Origin: Streptomyces violaceoruber
GTDB taxonomy: Bacteria; Actinomycetota; Actinomycetes; Streptomycetales; Streptomycetaceae
Assembly (NCBI GenBank): GCA_000720805.1
Contig: JODI01000019.1
Span: 1 to 64,000, forward strand
DNA: 64,000 bases
Reading direction: 5' to 3'
The notes under the pieces are model-generated. The model ran no database searches. It saw only the letters and a program-made list of their open reading frames with translations, and was not told where the DNA came from. Both the position numbers and the translations under genes were made by a program. Each line of letters begins with the position of its first letter. The stretch's first letter is position 1. Below, piece by piece: positions 27,191 to 35,825 of this stretch.

Positions 27191-28360
27191 ATGGCATACC
27201 TCGACCACGCCGCGACCACCCCGATGCTCCCCGAGGCAGTCGAGGCACTCACCGCGCACCTGAGCGTCACCGGCAACGCCTCCTCCCTCCACGCGTCCGG
27301 CCGCCGCGCACGGCGCACCGTCGAGGAGGCCCGGGAAACCCTCGCGGAAGCGCTCGGCGCACGCCCCAGCGAGATCGTCTTCACCGCCGGCGGCACCGAG
27401 GCCGACAACCTGGCCGTCAAGGGCCTGTACTGGTCCCGCCGAGACGCCGACCCGGCCCGCACCCGGGTCCTCGCGAGCCCCGTCGAACACCACGCCGTCC
27501 TCGACGCCGTCCACTGGCTCGGCGAACACGAGGGCGCCACCGTCGAGTACCTCCCGGTCGACACCTACGGCCGCGTCCACCCCGAGGCCCTGCGCGAGGC
27601 CATCGCCCGCAACCCCGACGACGTGGCCCTCGCCACCGTCATGTGGGCGAACAATGAGATCGGCACGGTCCTGCCCATCCCCGAACTCGCGGCGGCGGCA
27701 GCCGAGTTCGGCGTTCCCCTGCACGCCGACGCCGTCCAGGCCTTCGGCCAGGTCCCCGTCGACTTCGCCGCCTCCGGCCTCGCCGCCATGACGGTCTCCG
27801 CCCACAAGATCGGCGGCCCGTACGGCATCGGCGCCCTGGTCCTGGGCCGCGAACACACCCCGGTACCCGTCCTGCACGGCGGCGGCCAGGAGCGCCATGT
27901 GCGCTCCGGCACCCTCGACGCCCCCGCGATCGCCTCCTTCGCGGTCGCCGGCCGGCTCGCCGCCGAGCAGCGCGAGTGGTTCGCCCGGGAGATCGGCGCC
28001 CTGCGCGACAGCCTGGTCGAGGCGGTCCGTACGGCGGTGCCGGACGCGATCCTCGGCGGCGACCCGGCACCGGGCGGCCGCCTCCCGGCCAACGCCCACT
28101 TCACCTTCCCCGGCTGCGAGGGCGACTCCCTGCTGCTCCTGCTGGACGCCCAGGGCATCGAGTGCTCCACCGGCTCCGCGTGCACCGCGGGTGTCGCCCA
28201 GCCCAGCCACGTCCTCCTCGCCACCGGCACCGACCCCGACCTCGCCCGCGGCACCCTCCGCTTCTCCCTCGGCCACACCTCGACGGAGTCCGACGTGGAA
28301 GCCCTCGCCAAGGCGATCGGCCCGGCGGTGGAACGGGCGCGGGCCGCGGGGCTGACCTAG
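27191..28360 (+). CDS. Cysteine desulfurase (NifS/IscS class)
   Basis: 389 aa. PLP enzyme that takes sulfur from L-cysteine as a persulfide. It opens with [11 protein letters not shown], has HHAVLDAV, the PLP lysine in [12 protein letters not shown] at about residue 200, and the catalytic cysteine in STGSACTAG near 325. In many actinomycetes this gene lies beside mnmA and supplies its sulfur for tRNA 2-thiouridine; here a 4.3-kb accessory block stands between them. It could also serve iron-sulfur assembly or other thiolations. Confidence 0.93.
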   Translation: MAYLDHAATTPMLPEAVEALTAHLSVTGNASSLHASGRRARRTVEEARETLAEALGARPSEIVFTAGGTEADNLAVKGLYWSRRDADPARTRVLASPVEHHAVLDAVHWLGEHEGATVEYLPVDTYGRVHPEALREAIARNPDDVALATVMWANNEIGTVLPIPELAAAAAEFGVPLHADAVQAFGQVPVDFAASGLAAMTVSAHKIGGPYGIGALVLGREHTPVPVLHGGGQERHVRSGTLDAPAIASFAVAGRLAAEQREWFAREIGALRDSLVEAVRTAVPDAILGGDPAPGGRLPANAHFTFPGCEGDSLLLLLDAQGIECSTGSACTAGVAQPSHVLLATGTDPDLARGTLRFSLGHTSTESDVEALAKAIGPAVERARAAGLT

Positions 28361-28772
28361 GTAAGCCCCGGGGCCAGGGCCGGAGCCCGCCCGGCGCGAG
28401 CTCAGTGCCTGTTCCTGAGGTCGACATGACATAAATGAACGGCTCATTGAATCTTCAAGGATGTGACGACGATCGGGAGCTGCCCACGAGCTGTTCCCCC
28501 GAAGCCATCGCGGCCAAGGCCACCACTCCGTCACCGGAGTCAAAACCCATCGATACGAACTCCACCCGCACCGACTGGAGTCAGAAGGCTTCCGTATACC
28601 GGTCTTCGCAGTGGTCGGTGTTGGTTGCGATGCCACTCACTACAGCAGGCCGTGGTGCTGCACTCGGGGCGCTCTGCGGTAGGTTGACACTGATGGGGTG
28701 ATGCGTCGGAACGCCCCGTTGCCATGGGATGGCTCGGTTGGCGCGTAGTTTCTACGCGCATTGGAGTCCGTC
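28361..28772. other. 412-bp gap at the left edge of the accessory block
   Basis: GC content falls and codon bias disappears after about 28420. Open frames of up to 88 codons exist on both strands, but none has Streptomyces-like third positions or a recognisable product, so I call none. A TTGACA (28684-28689) is present without a good -10 box. At the right end lies the palindrome described for the NmrA-like gene. It may be the decayed remnant of an inserted gene. Confidence 0.5.
28741..28759. promoter_or_regulatory. Palindrome GCGCGTAG-TTT-CTACGCGC before NmrA-like gene
   Basis: A perfect 8-bp inverted repeat with a 3-nt centre, ending 13 nt before the start codon. The position suggests an operator for a repressor; no regulator gene is adjacent, so it would have to act from elsewhere. 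Confidence 0.55.
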
Positions 28773-29630
28773 ATGGTAACCGTAACCCTTAAGCCCACCC
28801 TGGTCATGGGTGCTCGAGGCAGCGTGGGTCGGCGTGTCCTTGCTGAGCTGCTCGACCGGCAGAGTCCGGTCCGTGCATCGGCGCGGCGTCCGGAGCCGGG
28901 GCAGTTCCCCGCCGGCGTTGAGGTGTTCGCTGCGGATCTGACCGACCCGAAGAGTCTCATGCCCGCATTCGACGGAGCCGGACAGGTGTTCCTGTACGCC
29001 CACCACGAGGGCGTGCACGGTGTGATCGCCGCTGCCCGCACCGCTGGTGTTGAGCGGATCGTTTTGATGTCGTCCGGCAGTGTGATCCACCCCTCGTCGC
29101 GCGGGAACGCGATAACCGAACAGCACCGGGAGGTGGAGGAGGCGTTTCGGGCGGCATCGGATCTGATGGTGGTGCCGATCCGACCCCTGGTGCTCGCGAC
29201 GAACACGCTCGGTTGGGCATATCCGATCAAGACTTCGGGACGACTGCCGCTGTATCAGCCGGATGCGCTGACCGCGCCGGTCCACGAACGCGACATCGCT
29301 GCGGTTGCCGTCGCAGCGCTGCTCGGCAACGACGACACCACCGGTCTCCTGACCGGCCCGGCACGAATCTCCCAGCGCGACCAGGCCCACGCCATCGCCG
29401 ACGCCACCGGCCGGGACATAGCGGTCGATGGGCTCACTCGCGAGGCTGCTTTGGCGCAGTTCGCTCGGTTCATGCCACCGGTCGAGGCGGAAGCTGTCTT
29501 GCTGTTTCTCGATGATGCCGCTGCAGGGAACTCGCCCGCGACGGACACCATCGAAGGGATCCTGGGCCGCCCGGCTTTGGGGTTCGATGTGTGGGCTGCG
29601 GACCACGCTGCGGACTTCCCCGTCAGCTGA
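28773..29630 (+). CDS. NmrA-like NAD(P)-binding protein
   Basis: 285 aa. Atypical short-chain dehydrogenase/reductase of the NmrA type: an N-terminal nucleotide-binding turn TLVMGARGSVGRRVL, RASARRPEPG for the cofactor ribose/phosphate, FAADLTDPKSL, and VLMSSGSVIHP where classical members would have the active site. No Y-x-x-x-K is evident, so it may be a redox sensor or an isoflavone-reductase-like enzyme. GGAG lies 6 nt before the ATG. Codon use (GTT, TTG, TAT, GCT) is clearly less GC-biased than in the flanking core genes, suggesting horizontal gain. Confidence 0.8.
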   Translation: MVTVTLKPTLVMGARGSVGRRVLAELLDRQSPVRASARRPEPGQFPAGVEVFAADLTDPKSLMPAFDGAGQVFLYAHHEGVHGVIAAARTAGVERIVLMSSGSVIHPSSRGNAITEQHREVEEAFRAASDLMVVPIRPLVLATNTLGWAYPIKTSGRLPLYQPDALTAPVHERDIAAVAVAALLGNDDTTGLLTGPARISQRDQAHAIADATGRDIAVDGLTREAALAQFARFMPPVEAEAVLLFLDDAAAGNSPATDTIEGILGRPALGFDVWAADHAADFPVS

Positions 29631-29759
29631 GCCAACGCGACACCGAGAAGGAAGGCAACACGCCTAAAGTCGCGATGGGGAAATTTCTCCCGGCGCTCAG
29701 TGCCCGTGCCTGGTCCTTCATGACAGGCTGAGTGGTCTGTTTGTGCAGGTCAGAGCCTC

Positions 29760-29789
29760 GTTGTCTATGGCCACCCGGCCATAGACAAC
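29760..29789. repeat. 13-bp perfect inverted repeat
   Basis: GTTGTCTATGGCC and GGCCATAGACAAC are separated by ACCC, giving a hairpin of 13 bp (14 with the flanking C-G). It is AT-richer than most local DNA. It may terminate the NmrA-like gene, mark the border of an inserted element, or be an operator for the zinc-finger gene, which starts 39 bp on. Confidence 0.75.
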
Positions 29790-29827
29790 GGCTGGGCGGA
29801 TGGGGTCGGCCGCCGTACGGTGCTCCT

Positions 29828-30163
29828 ATGGGCAGGGACAAGGTGCCCCGGCTGCGTTTAGTCGTCGTCGCAAACGATGAGGGCGGGCCGCGATTGTGCC
29901 GTGGGTGTGGTGGTCCATTGATGCCGTCGGCAAAGGCGTCGGCAGTGTTCTGTTCGACGGCTTGCCGGTCGCGGCACTGGCGGCGGATGCGGCGGGCGAG
30001 GGCTCGGACCGAGGCGGTGAAGGCCAGCGTGACGGTGATGTGTCCGCAGTGCGGGGTGTCGTGGACGGTGGGAGTCGACCGTCCCGCCTCGGCCGTCTAC
30101 TGCTCTCCCGCCTGCCGCAAACGGGCCTGGCATACGCGGCGCACGCGGTCCGGTGCGGTGTGA
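29828..30163 (+). CDS. Small protein with two repeated zinc-finger modules
   Basis: 111 aa, made of two related modules: CRGCGGPLMPSAKASAVFC-STACRSRHWRR and CPQCGVSWTVGVDRPASAVYC-SPACRKRAWHTRR. Each has C-x2-C and C-x3-C with an (F/Y)CS-x2-CR-x-R-x-W end, a treble-clef-like zinc site followed by a basic helix, so nucleic-acid binding is plausible. Codon 11 is TTA, a rare bldA-dependent codon. Its neighbours are accessory genes, and similar proteins are common in actinomycete plasmids and islands. Function unknown. Confidence 0.65.
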   Translation: MGRDKVPRLRLVVVANDEGGPRLCRGCGGPLMPSAKASAVFCSTACRSRHWRRMRRARARTEAVKASVTVMCPQCGVSWTVGVDRPASAVYCSPACRKRAWHTRRTRSGAV

Positions 30164-30286
30164 TCCTGCGCGCTCGGTGGATGCGGGGCTGCTTCGGGCG
30201 CCGGGGCCGTACACCGTTCTCTGCCGGGCGAGTCGGTCGGATGGTGCGAAGTGACGGGTTTCCAGGGTGGGTTGGCGGCACATAAG

Positions 30287-30299
30287 GGGTGTCGCACCC
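30287..30299. promoter_or_regulatory. Palindrome GGGTG-TCG-CACCC
   Basis: A perfect 5-bp inverted repeat about 25 bp before the DUF6192 start, in a 159-bp gap otherwise without features. Candidate operator for the DUF6192/RacP pair. Confidence 0.4.
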
Positions 30300-30322
30300 G
30301 GGCTTGTGGGGGTGGTGTCCGG

Positions 30323-31233
30323 ATGACCGGGATGGTCGGCAGTGTGACCGGGCAGCGCTACGACGAGCTGGTCAGGCTGGGGCGGGGCTGGGTCGAAGCG
30401 ATGAGCAGCGTCCAGTGGCAGCTCGGGGATGCCGGCCTGGAGATCGAGCCGATGCGTTCCTAAAGGGGTACGAACCCGTCGGGGAGCGAGGAGTTGTTCA
30501 CGGTCAGCGAGGCGATCCGGATGTTCGCCGAGGACGTCGGCCTGGCGTATTCGACGGTCCGGGACTACCGGTGGGTGGCCTCGCGCTGGCCGAAGGAACA
30601 CCGGCGGCCGGACGTCTCCCACACCATCCACAAGATCCTCGCCTCTCTCCCCGGCGAGCAGGAACGGTTCGAGGCGGAAACAACCCCCCGCCCAACCCCC
30701 GCGGTGGACCCGTGCGCTGGACACACGACAGCGCGAAACGGATCGTCGGCTGGAAGGTCGACACCCCCGAGAGCGTCCAGGAGAAGGTGGACGCTATCCA
30801 CGACCTGGCCGCCGACGGCCAGGTGGCCGCGCGGGCGGCCACCGACTTCCTGCGCCGCCCCGCGGTCGCCTCGAAGGCCATGGCCGACAACACCGCCAGG
30901 CACGCCGTGAACGAGGCGCAGTTCGACCAGTTCCGCCAGCAGGTCCAGTACGGGCAGGAGGAAGCCGCCCCGCAGCTGGACCAGCTGCGGCGTATGGAAC
31001 ACAACACCCAGTTCATGGACCTGGTCGCGGTCTGCACGCAGTTCACCGTCACCGCCGGAAGGATCGTTCCGAACCTGCGCGGCGAGCCCTACGACGACGC
31101 CGAACGCGAGACGATCCTGCGCGGCCTTGCACGGGTGCGGGCGCCGGCGGTCTGGATCGAGAACGCGGTCACCCGCGGCGAGGTCGACCTGGACGAGCAG
31201 CTCCAGAAGCTGCTGAAGGGCTCGGGCGAGTAG
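30323..31233 (+). pseudogene. DUF6192-family gene, broken by a stop and a frameshift
   Basis: The protein can be followed across two lesions. Frame one reads from the ATG through QRYDELVRLGRGW and GDAGLEIEPMRS to an in-frame TAA at 30461; the same frame resumes with LFTVSEAIRMFAEDVGLAYSTVRDYRWVASRWPKEHR and HKILASLPGEQERFEAE. Near the C-run at 30684-30689 the coding frame moves by one base (net loss of one), then continues WTHDSAKRIVGWKVDTPESVQEKVDAIHDLA to LDEQLQKLLKGSGE. The parts match, in order, what I recall of DUF6192 proteins, which carry a ParB-like helix-turn-helix. Reinitiation could still make fragments. Confidence 0.75.
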
Positions 31234-31235
31234 CG

Positions 31236-31646
31236 ATGGGGCGGGGCGTTCCCGCTCACGTCCACGCCGAAGCCGTCCTGTCCGCCCTGCTGGAGGCCCC
31301 TCCCGCCGGTCTGACGATCGTCCAGCTGATGGCTGCCACCGAACGTACCCGCGCGCAGGTCCACACCGGGCTCGCGCACCTGCGCCAGGTCGCCGCGGCG
31401 AAGGGGCTTCCACCGGTGACCTGGGACAAGACGTGGGGCTACCGGATGCTGGAGGACGCTCCGGAGGTCTGGATCAGCTACGAGCGGGCGTTCTTCGAGT
31501 CCGTCCGCCACCGGGTTGCCAATTTCATCGCCGGGATCCTGCTGCCGCACCAGAAGAAGAAGCCCGACGACCCCTACATCCGCACGGTCATGGCGCAGAT
31601 GGGCGCGATCGAGTCCACCCTGCACCTCCTCGCCAACCTGGAGTGA
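31236..31646 (+). CDS. RacP-like winged-helix protein
   Basis: 136 aa. The opening RGVPAHVHAEAVLSALLEAPPAGLTIVQLMAATERTRAQVHTGLAHLRQVAAAKGLPP and the WGYRML wing form a small winged helix, matching proteins annotated RacP in streptomycetes; the rest is an alpha-helical tail. It begins 2 nt after the stop of the DUF6192 gene, the usual partner. It remains intact although its partner is broken, which raises the question whether it still has a role. DNA binding is inferred; no function is established. Confidence 0.7.
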   Translation: MGRGVPAHVHAEAVLSALLEAPPAGLTIVQLMAATERTRAQVHTGLAHLRQVAAAKGLPPVTWDKTWGYRMLEDAPEVWISYERAFFESVRHRVANFIAGILLPHQKKKPDDPYIRTVMAQMGAIESTLHLLANLE

Positions 31647-31663
31647 ACTCCCGGAAAGGCAAC

Positions 31664-31708
31664 GGGCCGCGACCGCCCGCAGTTGGCCCCTTCTTCAGGT
31701 CGCGGCCC
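31664..31708. repeat. 11-bp inverted repeat between RacP-like gene and transposase
   Basis: GGGCCGCGACC and GGTCGCGGCCC are perfect complements 23 nt apart. The loop contains CTTCTTC. It may be the terminator of the RacP transcript into which the insertion element landed, or part of the element's left end. Confidence 0.6.
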
Positions 31709-32690
31709 GGCACCTCGTCATGCCGCTGCCCCGCTACCGCTACCCCTCCGACACCAGCGACCTCGAATGGGCCCTCCTGGAACAGCTCCTGCCCACGCCC
31801 GCCTGCCAGACCCCCAAGGGCGGAGCCCCGGAGAAATGGCCCCGACGCCGCGTGATCGACGCCATCCGCTACATCACCGACAACGGGACGAAATGGCGAT
31901 CTCTGCCCGCAGACTTCGGCATCCCCTGGCGCACGGTGTTCGGGTATTTCACCCGCTGGGCGAAGGCCGGCGTGCTGCGGCACATCCTCGACCAGCTTCG
32001 CCGGCGGTTGCGGCTGAACCGTCGGCGGTGTCCCTGGCCGGTCCGGGTGATCGTGGACTCCCAGTCCGTCAAAGGCGCCGAGACCGTGTCCAAGGCGACT
32101 CGCGGCTACGACGCGAATAAACACATCCATGGAAGGAAGCGGCATCTCCTGGTTGATCAGGACGGCCTGCTTGTCGACCTGCTCGTCACGCCGGCCGACG
32201 TCCAGGACCGGGACGCGGCCCGTGTCCTGCTGACCCGCCTTCACGCCGAGCACCCCGAAATCGTCCTGGTCTGGGCGGACAACGGCTACGGCGGAGACGA
32301 GTTCAGCACCTGGGCACAGACCACCCTCGGCATCACCGTCAAGGTTGTCTCCCGGCCCAAGGACGCCAGGGGCTTCGTCCTGTTGCCCAAGCGATGGGTC
32401 GTTGAGCGGTCGAATTCGTGGACGATGCGGGCCCGCCGCAACGCGAGGGATTACGAACGCCTCATGTCCCACGCCGAAGCCCACATCCAGTGGGCCTTCG
32501 TCACCCTCATGACCCGCCGCCTCACCCGACGCAACCGCCGGACCGAGGCGGCCCCAACTCCCCTCGCCCCAGCCGCATGACGATCCCTCCGGCCGCCGTT
32601 CGCTTCGGCATCCATCGGACGCTCAACCGAACGGCAAACCCGATCACTACCCAGCTCCAGGACACCGTGACCTGCGGAAAGAGGATGTGA
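31690..32690 (+). mobile_element. IS5-family insertion sequence (ends approximate)
   Basis: The transposase gene is complete. A left-end CAGGTCGCGG (about 31697) resembles a right-end CAGGTCACGG read on the opposite strand (about 32660), 9 of 10 positions, which could be the core of terminal inverted repeats and would suit an element of about 1 kb. I could not define exact ends or a target duplication. The element lies at the right border of the accessory block, next to the amidase gene. Confidence 0.45.
31720..32580 (+). CDS. IS5-family transposase (DDE)
   Basis: 286 aa. N-terminal DUF4096-like helix-turn-helix region (SDLEWALLEQLLP, RRRVIDAIRYITDNGTKWRSLP) and a DDE catalytic core: D113 in VIVDSQSVKGAE, D187 in WADNGYGG and E229 in RWVVERSNSW, with the closing RNARDYERLMSHAEAHIQWA. 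All three acidic residues are present and the frame is intact, so it could be active. A longer upstream reading in the same frame runs back into the RacP-like gene and is not used. Confidence 0.92.
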   Translation: MPLPRYRYPSDTSDLEWALLEQLLPTPACQTPKGGAPEKWPRRRVIDAIRYITDNGTKWRSLPADFGIPWRTVFGYFTRWAKAGVLRHILDQLRRRLRLNRRRCPWPVRVIVDSQSVKGAETVSKATRGYDANKHIHGRKRHLLVDQDGLLVDLLVTPADVQDRDAARVLLTRLHAEHPEIVLVWADNGYGGDEFSTWAQTTLGITVKVVSRPKDARGFVLLPKRWVVERSNSWTMRARRNARDYERLMSHAEAHIQWAFVTLMTRRLTRRNRRTEAAPTPLAPAA

Positions 32691-32699
32691 CACAGGCAC

Positions 32700-33368
32700 T
32701 CAGGCGAGGGCTGTACGCGCCTGCCGTACGAGCTTCATGTACCGGGCCCAGTCCCAGTGCTTCCCGGGGTCGGTGTGGTCCGTCCCCGGCACCTCCACGT
32801 GGCCGATGATGTGCTCGCGGTCGACGGGTATGTCGTAGCGCGCGCAGATCCCGGCCGTGAGGCGGGCCGAGGCGGCGTACATCCTGTCCGTGAAGTCCTG
32901 CGGACGGTCGACGAATCCCTCGTGCTCGATGCCGACGCTGCGCTCGTTGTAGGCGCGGTTGCCCGCGTGGTACGCCACGTCCAGTTCGCGGATCATCTGC
33001 GTGACATGGCCGTCCTTGCCGACGATGTAGTGCGCGGCCGCCCCGTGCCCCGGGTCCTGGAACACCTTCACCGCGCTGGCGAAACTGCCCTGGGTGACAT
33101 GGATGACCACCATGTCTATGGGGTAGTCGGCGGGCCGGTCCGCGCGCCGCCAGTTCGCGTCCGACGCGGCCACCCACTGCGCGCCCGCGGAGTCCACCAC
33201 ACCCTCCTCACGCGGTTTCTCCACGCCGGGTGCGCGCCACCACAGCCGCGCCAGCTCGTCATGGGCCAGCACGGCCGTGCCCACCGCGGCCGCCGTGCCG
33301 CCGATCAGCAGGGCACGCCGGCCGATGCGCCGGTCGGCGTCCTTCTCGGTGGATCCTGTCTCCCCCAT
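32700..33368 (-). CDS. Tat-exported N-acetylmuramoyl-L-alanine amidase (amidase_2)
   Basis: 222 aa. The N-terminus has twin arginines ([24 protein letters not shown]), a Tat-type signal, so it should be exported folded. The catalytic domain has [15 protein letters not shown] with the first zinc His, [27 protein letters not shown], and the second His and Asp region [14 protein letters not shown]. It cleaves the bond between muramate and the stem peptide in peptidoglycan. Divergent to mnmA with about 60 bp between. No strong ribosome binding site is seen. Confidence 0.9.
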   Translation of the reverse strand: MGETGSTEKDADRRIGRRALLIGGTAAAVGTAVLAHDELARLWWRAPGVEKPREEGVVDSAGAQWVAASDANWRRADRPADYPIDMVVIHVTQGSFASAVKVFQDPGHGAAAHYIVGKDGHVTQMIRELDVAYHAGNRAYNERSVGIEHEGFVDRPQDFTDRMYAASARLTAGICARYDIPVDREHIIGHVEVPGTDHTDPGKHWDWARYMKLVRQARTALA

Positions 33369-33428
33369 GTGATCGTGAACGGATACCCGTCGGCTGCGGT
33401 TCCCGCGCACCCTTACTCTGGAAGGGTT

Positions 33429-34559
33429 ATGACTGACACCACGCAGCGCACTCGTCCTCTTCGCGTCCTCGCCGCCATGTCGGGCGGGGTCGACTCCGCC
33501 GTCGCCGCCGCCCGCGCGGCCGAGGCGGGGCACGACGTGACCGGCGTCCACCTGGCGCTCTCCGCGAACCCGCAGTCGTTCCGCACGGGCGCGCGTGGCT
33601 GTTGCACCATCGAGGACTCCCGCGACGCCCGCCGCGCCGCCGACGTCATCGGTATCCCGTTCTACGTGTGGGACCTCGCGGACCGCTTCCGCGAGGACGT
33701 CGTCGAGGACTTCGTCGCCGAGTACGAGGCCGGCCGCACCCCCAACCCCTGCCTGCGCTGCAACGAGAAGATCAAGTTCGCCGCGCTGCTCGACAAGGCC
33801 CTCGCCCTCGGCTTCGACGCGGTCTGCACCGGCCACTACGCCCAGGTGATCGTGAACTCCGACGGCACGCGCGAACTGCACCGCGCCTCCGACATGGCGA
33901 AGGACCAGTCGTACGTCCTCGGCGTGCTGGACGACCGGCAGCTCGCCCACGCGATGTTCCCGCTCGGCGACACGGTCACCACGAAGGACGAGATCCGCGC
34001 GGAGGCCGAGCGCCGGGGCCTCGCGGTCGCCAAGAAGCCCGACTCGCACGACATCTGCTTCATCGCCGACGGCGACACCCAGGGCTTCCTCGCCTCCCGC
34101 CTCGGCAAGGCGGAGGGCGACATCGTCGACGAGTCCGGAGCGAAGCTCGGCACGCACGAGGGCGCGTACGGCTTCACCATCGGCCAGCGCAAGGGCCTGA
34201 GGATCGGCACCCCGGCCCCCGACGGCAAGCCGCGCTACGTCCTCGACATCTCCCCGGTCGACAACACGGTGACGGTGGGCCCGGCCGACGCCCTGGACGT
34301 GACCGCCCTGACGGCCGTCAAGCCCCGCTGGTGCGGCGCCGCCCCGACCGGCCCCGGCACCTACACGGCCCAGCTCCGCGCCCACGGCGGCGAGACGGAG
34401 GTGACGGCCGAGGTGGTCGACGGCACCCTGGAGGTCACCTTCGGGGAGCCGGTCCGTGGAGTGGCCCCCGGCCAGGCGGTCGTGCTGTACGACGGCACGC
34501 GCGTGGTGGGGTCGGCGACGATCGCGTCGACGGTACGGGCGACGGCCGGGGTGTCCTGA
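33429..34559 (+). CDS. mnmA: tRNA-specific 2-thiouridylase MnmA
   Basis: 376 aa. Thiolates uridine 34 of Lys, Glu and Gln tRNAs using ATP and persulfide sulfur. It carries the P-loop [13 protein letters not shown], the first catalytic cysteine in [12 protein letters not shown], and the second in [11 protein letters not shown], plus the GQRKGLRIG segment and a C-terminal beta-barrel. GGAAGGG precedes the ATG. Sulfur is probably supplied by the cysteine desulfurase encoded about 5 kb upstream. Confidence 0.96.
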   Translation: MTDTTQRTRPLRVLAAMSGGVDSAVAAARAAEAGHDVTGVHLALSANPQSFRTGARGCCTIEDSRDARRAADVIGIPFYVWDLADRFREDVVEDFVAEYEAGRTPNPCLRCNEKIKFAALLDKALALGFDAVCTGHYAQVIVNSDGTRELHRASDMAKDQSYVLGVLDDRQLAHAMFPLGDTVTTKDEIRAEAERRGLAVAKKPDSHDICFIADGDTQGFLASRLGKAEGDIVDESGAKLGTHEGAYGFTIGQRKGLRIGTPAPDGKPRYVLDISPVDNTVTVGPADALDVTALTAVKPRWCGAAPTGPGTYTAQLRAHGGETEVTAEVVDGTLEVTFGEPVRGVAPGQAVVLYDGTRVVGSATIASTVRATAGVS

Positions 34560-34598
34560 TCCACATCGGGGCTGCCCGACCCCACTCGGGCCTCGGTG

Positions 34599-35378
34599 CT
34601 ACGGGGTGAGGAACTCCGCCAACACGGGTGCCAGCACCTGCGGGTCCACCATGTGGGTCTGGCCCTCCAGCGTCCGGTAGGTACCCTCCGGGGCCGCCGC
34701 CGCGACCGCCCGGGCCGCCTCCAGCAGCCACGGGGGACTCGCGTCGCCCGCGACGGACAGGACGGGGACGGTGATCGCGGCCAACATGTCCCGCGGCACC
34801 TGCCCGCCGCCCATCACGGCGTCGTCGTGGGCCAGGCTCGTCGCGAGGGCCTCCATGCCAGGCCACATGGGGGACTGCCGGGCGCCCTGGATCATCTCCT
34901 CGGCCAGTCCGGTGAGCCTCAGGAACAGCTCCACGGCGTCCCCGCGCCGCCCCTGGGCGAGCGCCTCGGCCAGCCTCTCGGTGTACTCGGTGCGTTCCTT
35001 CGTGGCGCTCACGTCGACGGCGTACGGCACCTCGTACACGGCCACACGGCGCACCGGCAGCCCGCTCGCCGCCGCGTGCAGCACCAGCGCACCGCCCGAC
35101 GAGATGCCGTACAGCGCCGCCTCGCCGCCCATCACCTCGATCAGCGCGGCGAGGTCCTCGACCTCACGCTCCACCGCGTACGGGGCCTTTTCGCCGCTCT
35201 CGCCGCGGCCCCGGCGGTCGTAGACGAGGACGTCGAAACGGTCCGAGAGTGCGGCGGCCAGCGGACGCATCGTGGCACCCGTCGACATCGCGCCGCTCAC
35301 CAGGAGGACCGCCGGGCCCTGGCCGGTGCGTTCGTACGCGAGGCGTGTGCCGTCGCGCGAAAGCGTCTTCTTGTCCAT
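34599..35378 (-). CDS. Alpha/beta-fold hydrolase
   Basis: About 259 aa, starting MDKKTLSRDGTRLAYERTG. It has the oxyanion region VLLVSGAMS, VLVYDRRGRGES, the nucleophile elbow LYGISSGGALVL with the serine, and a late PVLSVAGDAS with the acid and GQTHMVDP with the catalytic His. All triad residues are present. Substrate unknown; cytoplasmic. Convergent to mnmA. It could be an esterase or haloperoxidase-like enzyme. Confidence 0.85.
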   Translation of the reverse strand: MDKKTLSRDGTRLAYERTGQGPAVLLVSGAMSTGATMRPLAAALSDRFDVLVYDRRGRGESGEKAPYAVEREVEDLAALIEVMGGEAALYGISSGGALVLHAAASGLPVRRVAVYEVPYAVDVSATKERTEYTERLAEALAQGRRGDAVELFLRLTGLAEEMIQGARQSPMWPGMEALATSLAHDDAVMGGGQVPRDMLAAITVPVLSVAGDASPPWLLEAARAVAAAAPEGTYRTLEGQTHMVDPQVLAPVLAEFLTP

Positions 35379-35451
35379 GCCTGTGAAGACTGCCGCAAAG
35401 CGCCGAAATAATCGGCCGCAACACTGCTGTCCGGCCGACACTGCTACCCGG

Positions 35452-35775
35452 TCACAGCACTTCCACTTCGTAGAAGCACAGGTGGTCCTTGATCCGGGCG
35501 ACGTCCGCCTTCGGCTCGGGGTACGCCCACACCAGATCCGCCGCGTCCGGCAGCGACCAGTAGGAGGCGGTGCCCTTGAACGGGCAGTCGGTGTGGGTCT
35601 CGGAGGGGGTCAGCAGGTCGAGCCGTACGTCCTCGGGCGGGATGTAGTAGCGCACCGGACAGCCCGTCTCCCGCAGGAGGAGGGGCCGTTCGCTCTCCGC
35701 CAGGACCTGGTCGCCATGGACGACCCGTACGCGTCGCGTGCCCTGCTCGATGGTGATCGTGTGTCCTTCGGCCAT
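35452..35775 (-). CDS. DUF427-domain protein
   Basis: 107 aa with the DUF427 pattern: GTRRVRVVHGDQVLAESERPLLLRE, RYYIPPEDVRLDLL, CPFKGTASYWS and VWAYPEPKADVARIKDHLCFYEVEVL. A small beta-tent-fold cytoplasmic protein of unknown function, common in actinomycetes and proteobacteria. Divergent to a LOG-family gene with 50 bp between. Confidence 0.88.
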   Translation of the reverse strand: MAEGHTITIEQGTRRVRVVHGDQVLAESERPLLLRETGCPVRYYIPPEDVRLDLLTPSETHTDCPFKGTASYWSLPDAADLVWAYPEPKADVARIKDHLCFYEVEVL

Positions 35776-35825
35776 ATCGGAACAGCACCCGCGGGCCCCC
35801 GGTTCTTCCCGCGTACGGTGGCCGT

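Noticed and set aside
28435..28701. 88-codon open frame in the gap before the NmrA-like gene
   Set aside because: No ribosome binding site, no codon bias and no recognisable family; kept only as a possible remnant.
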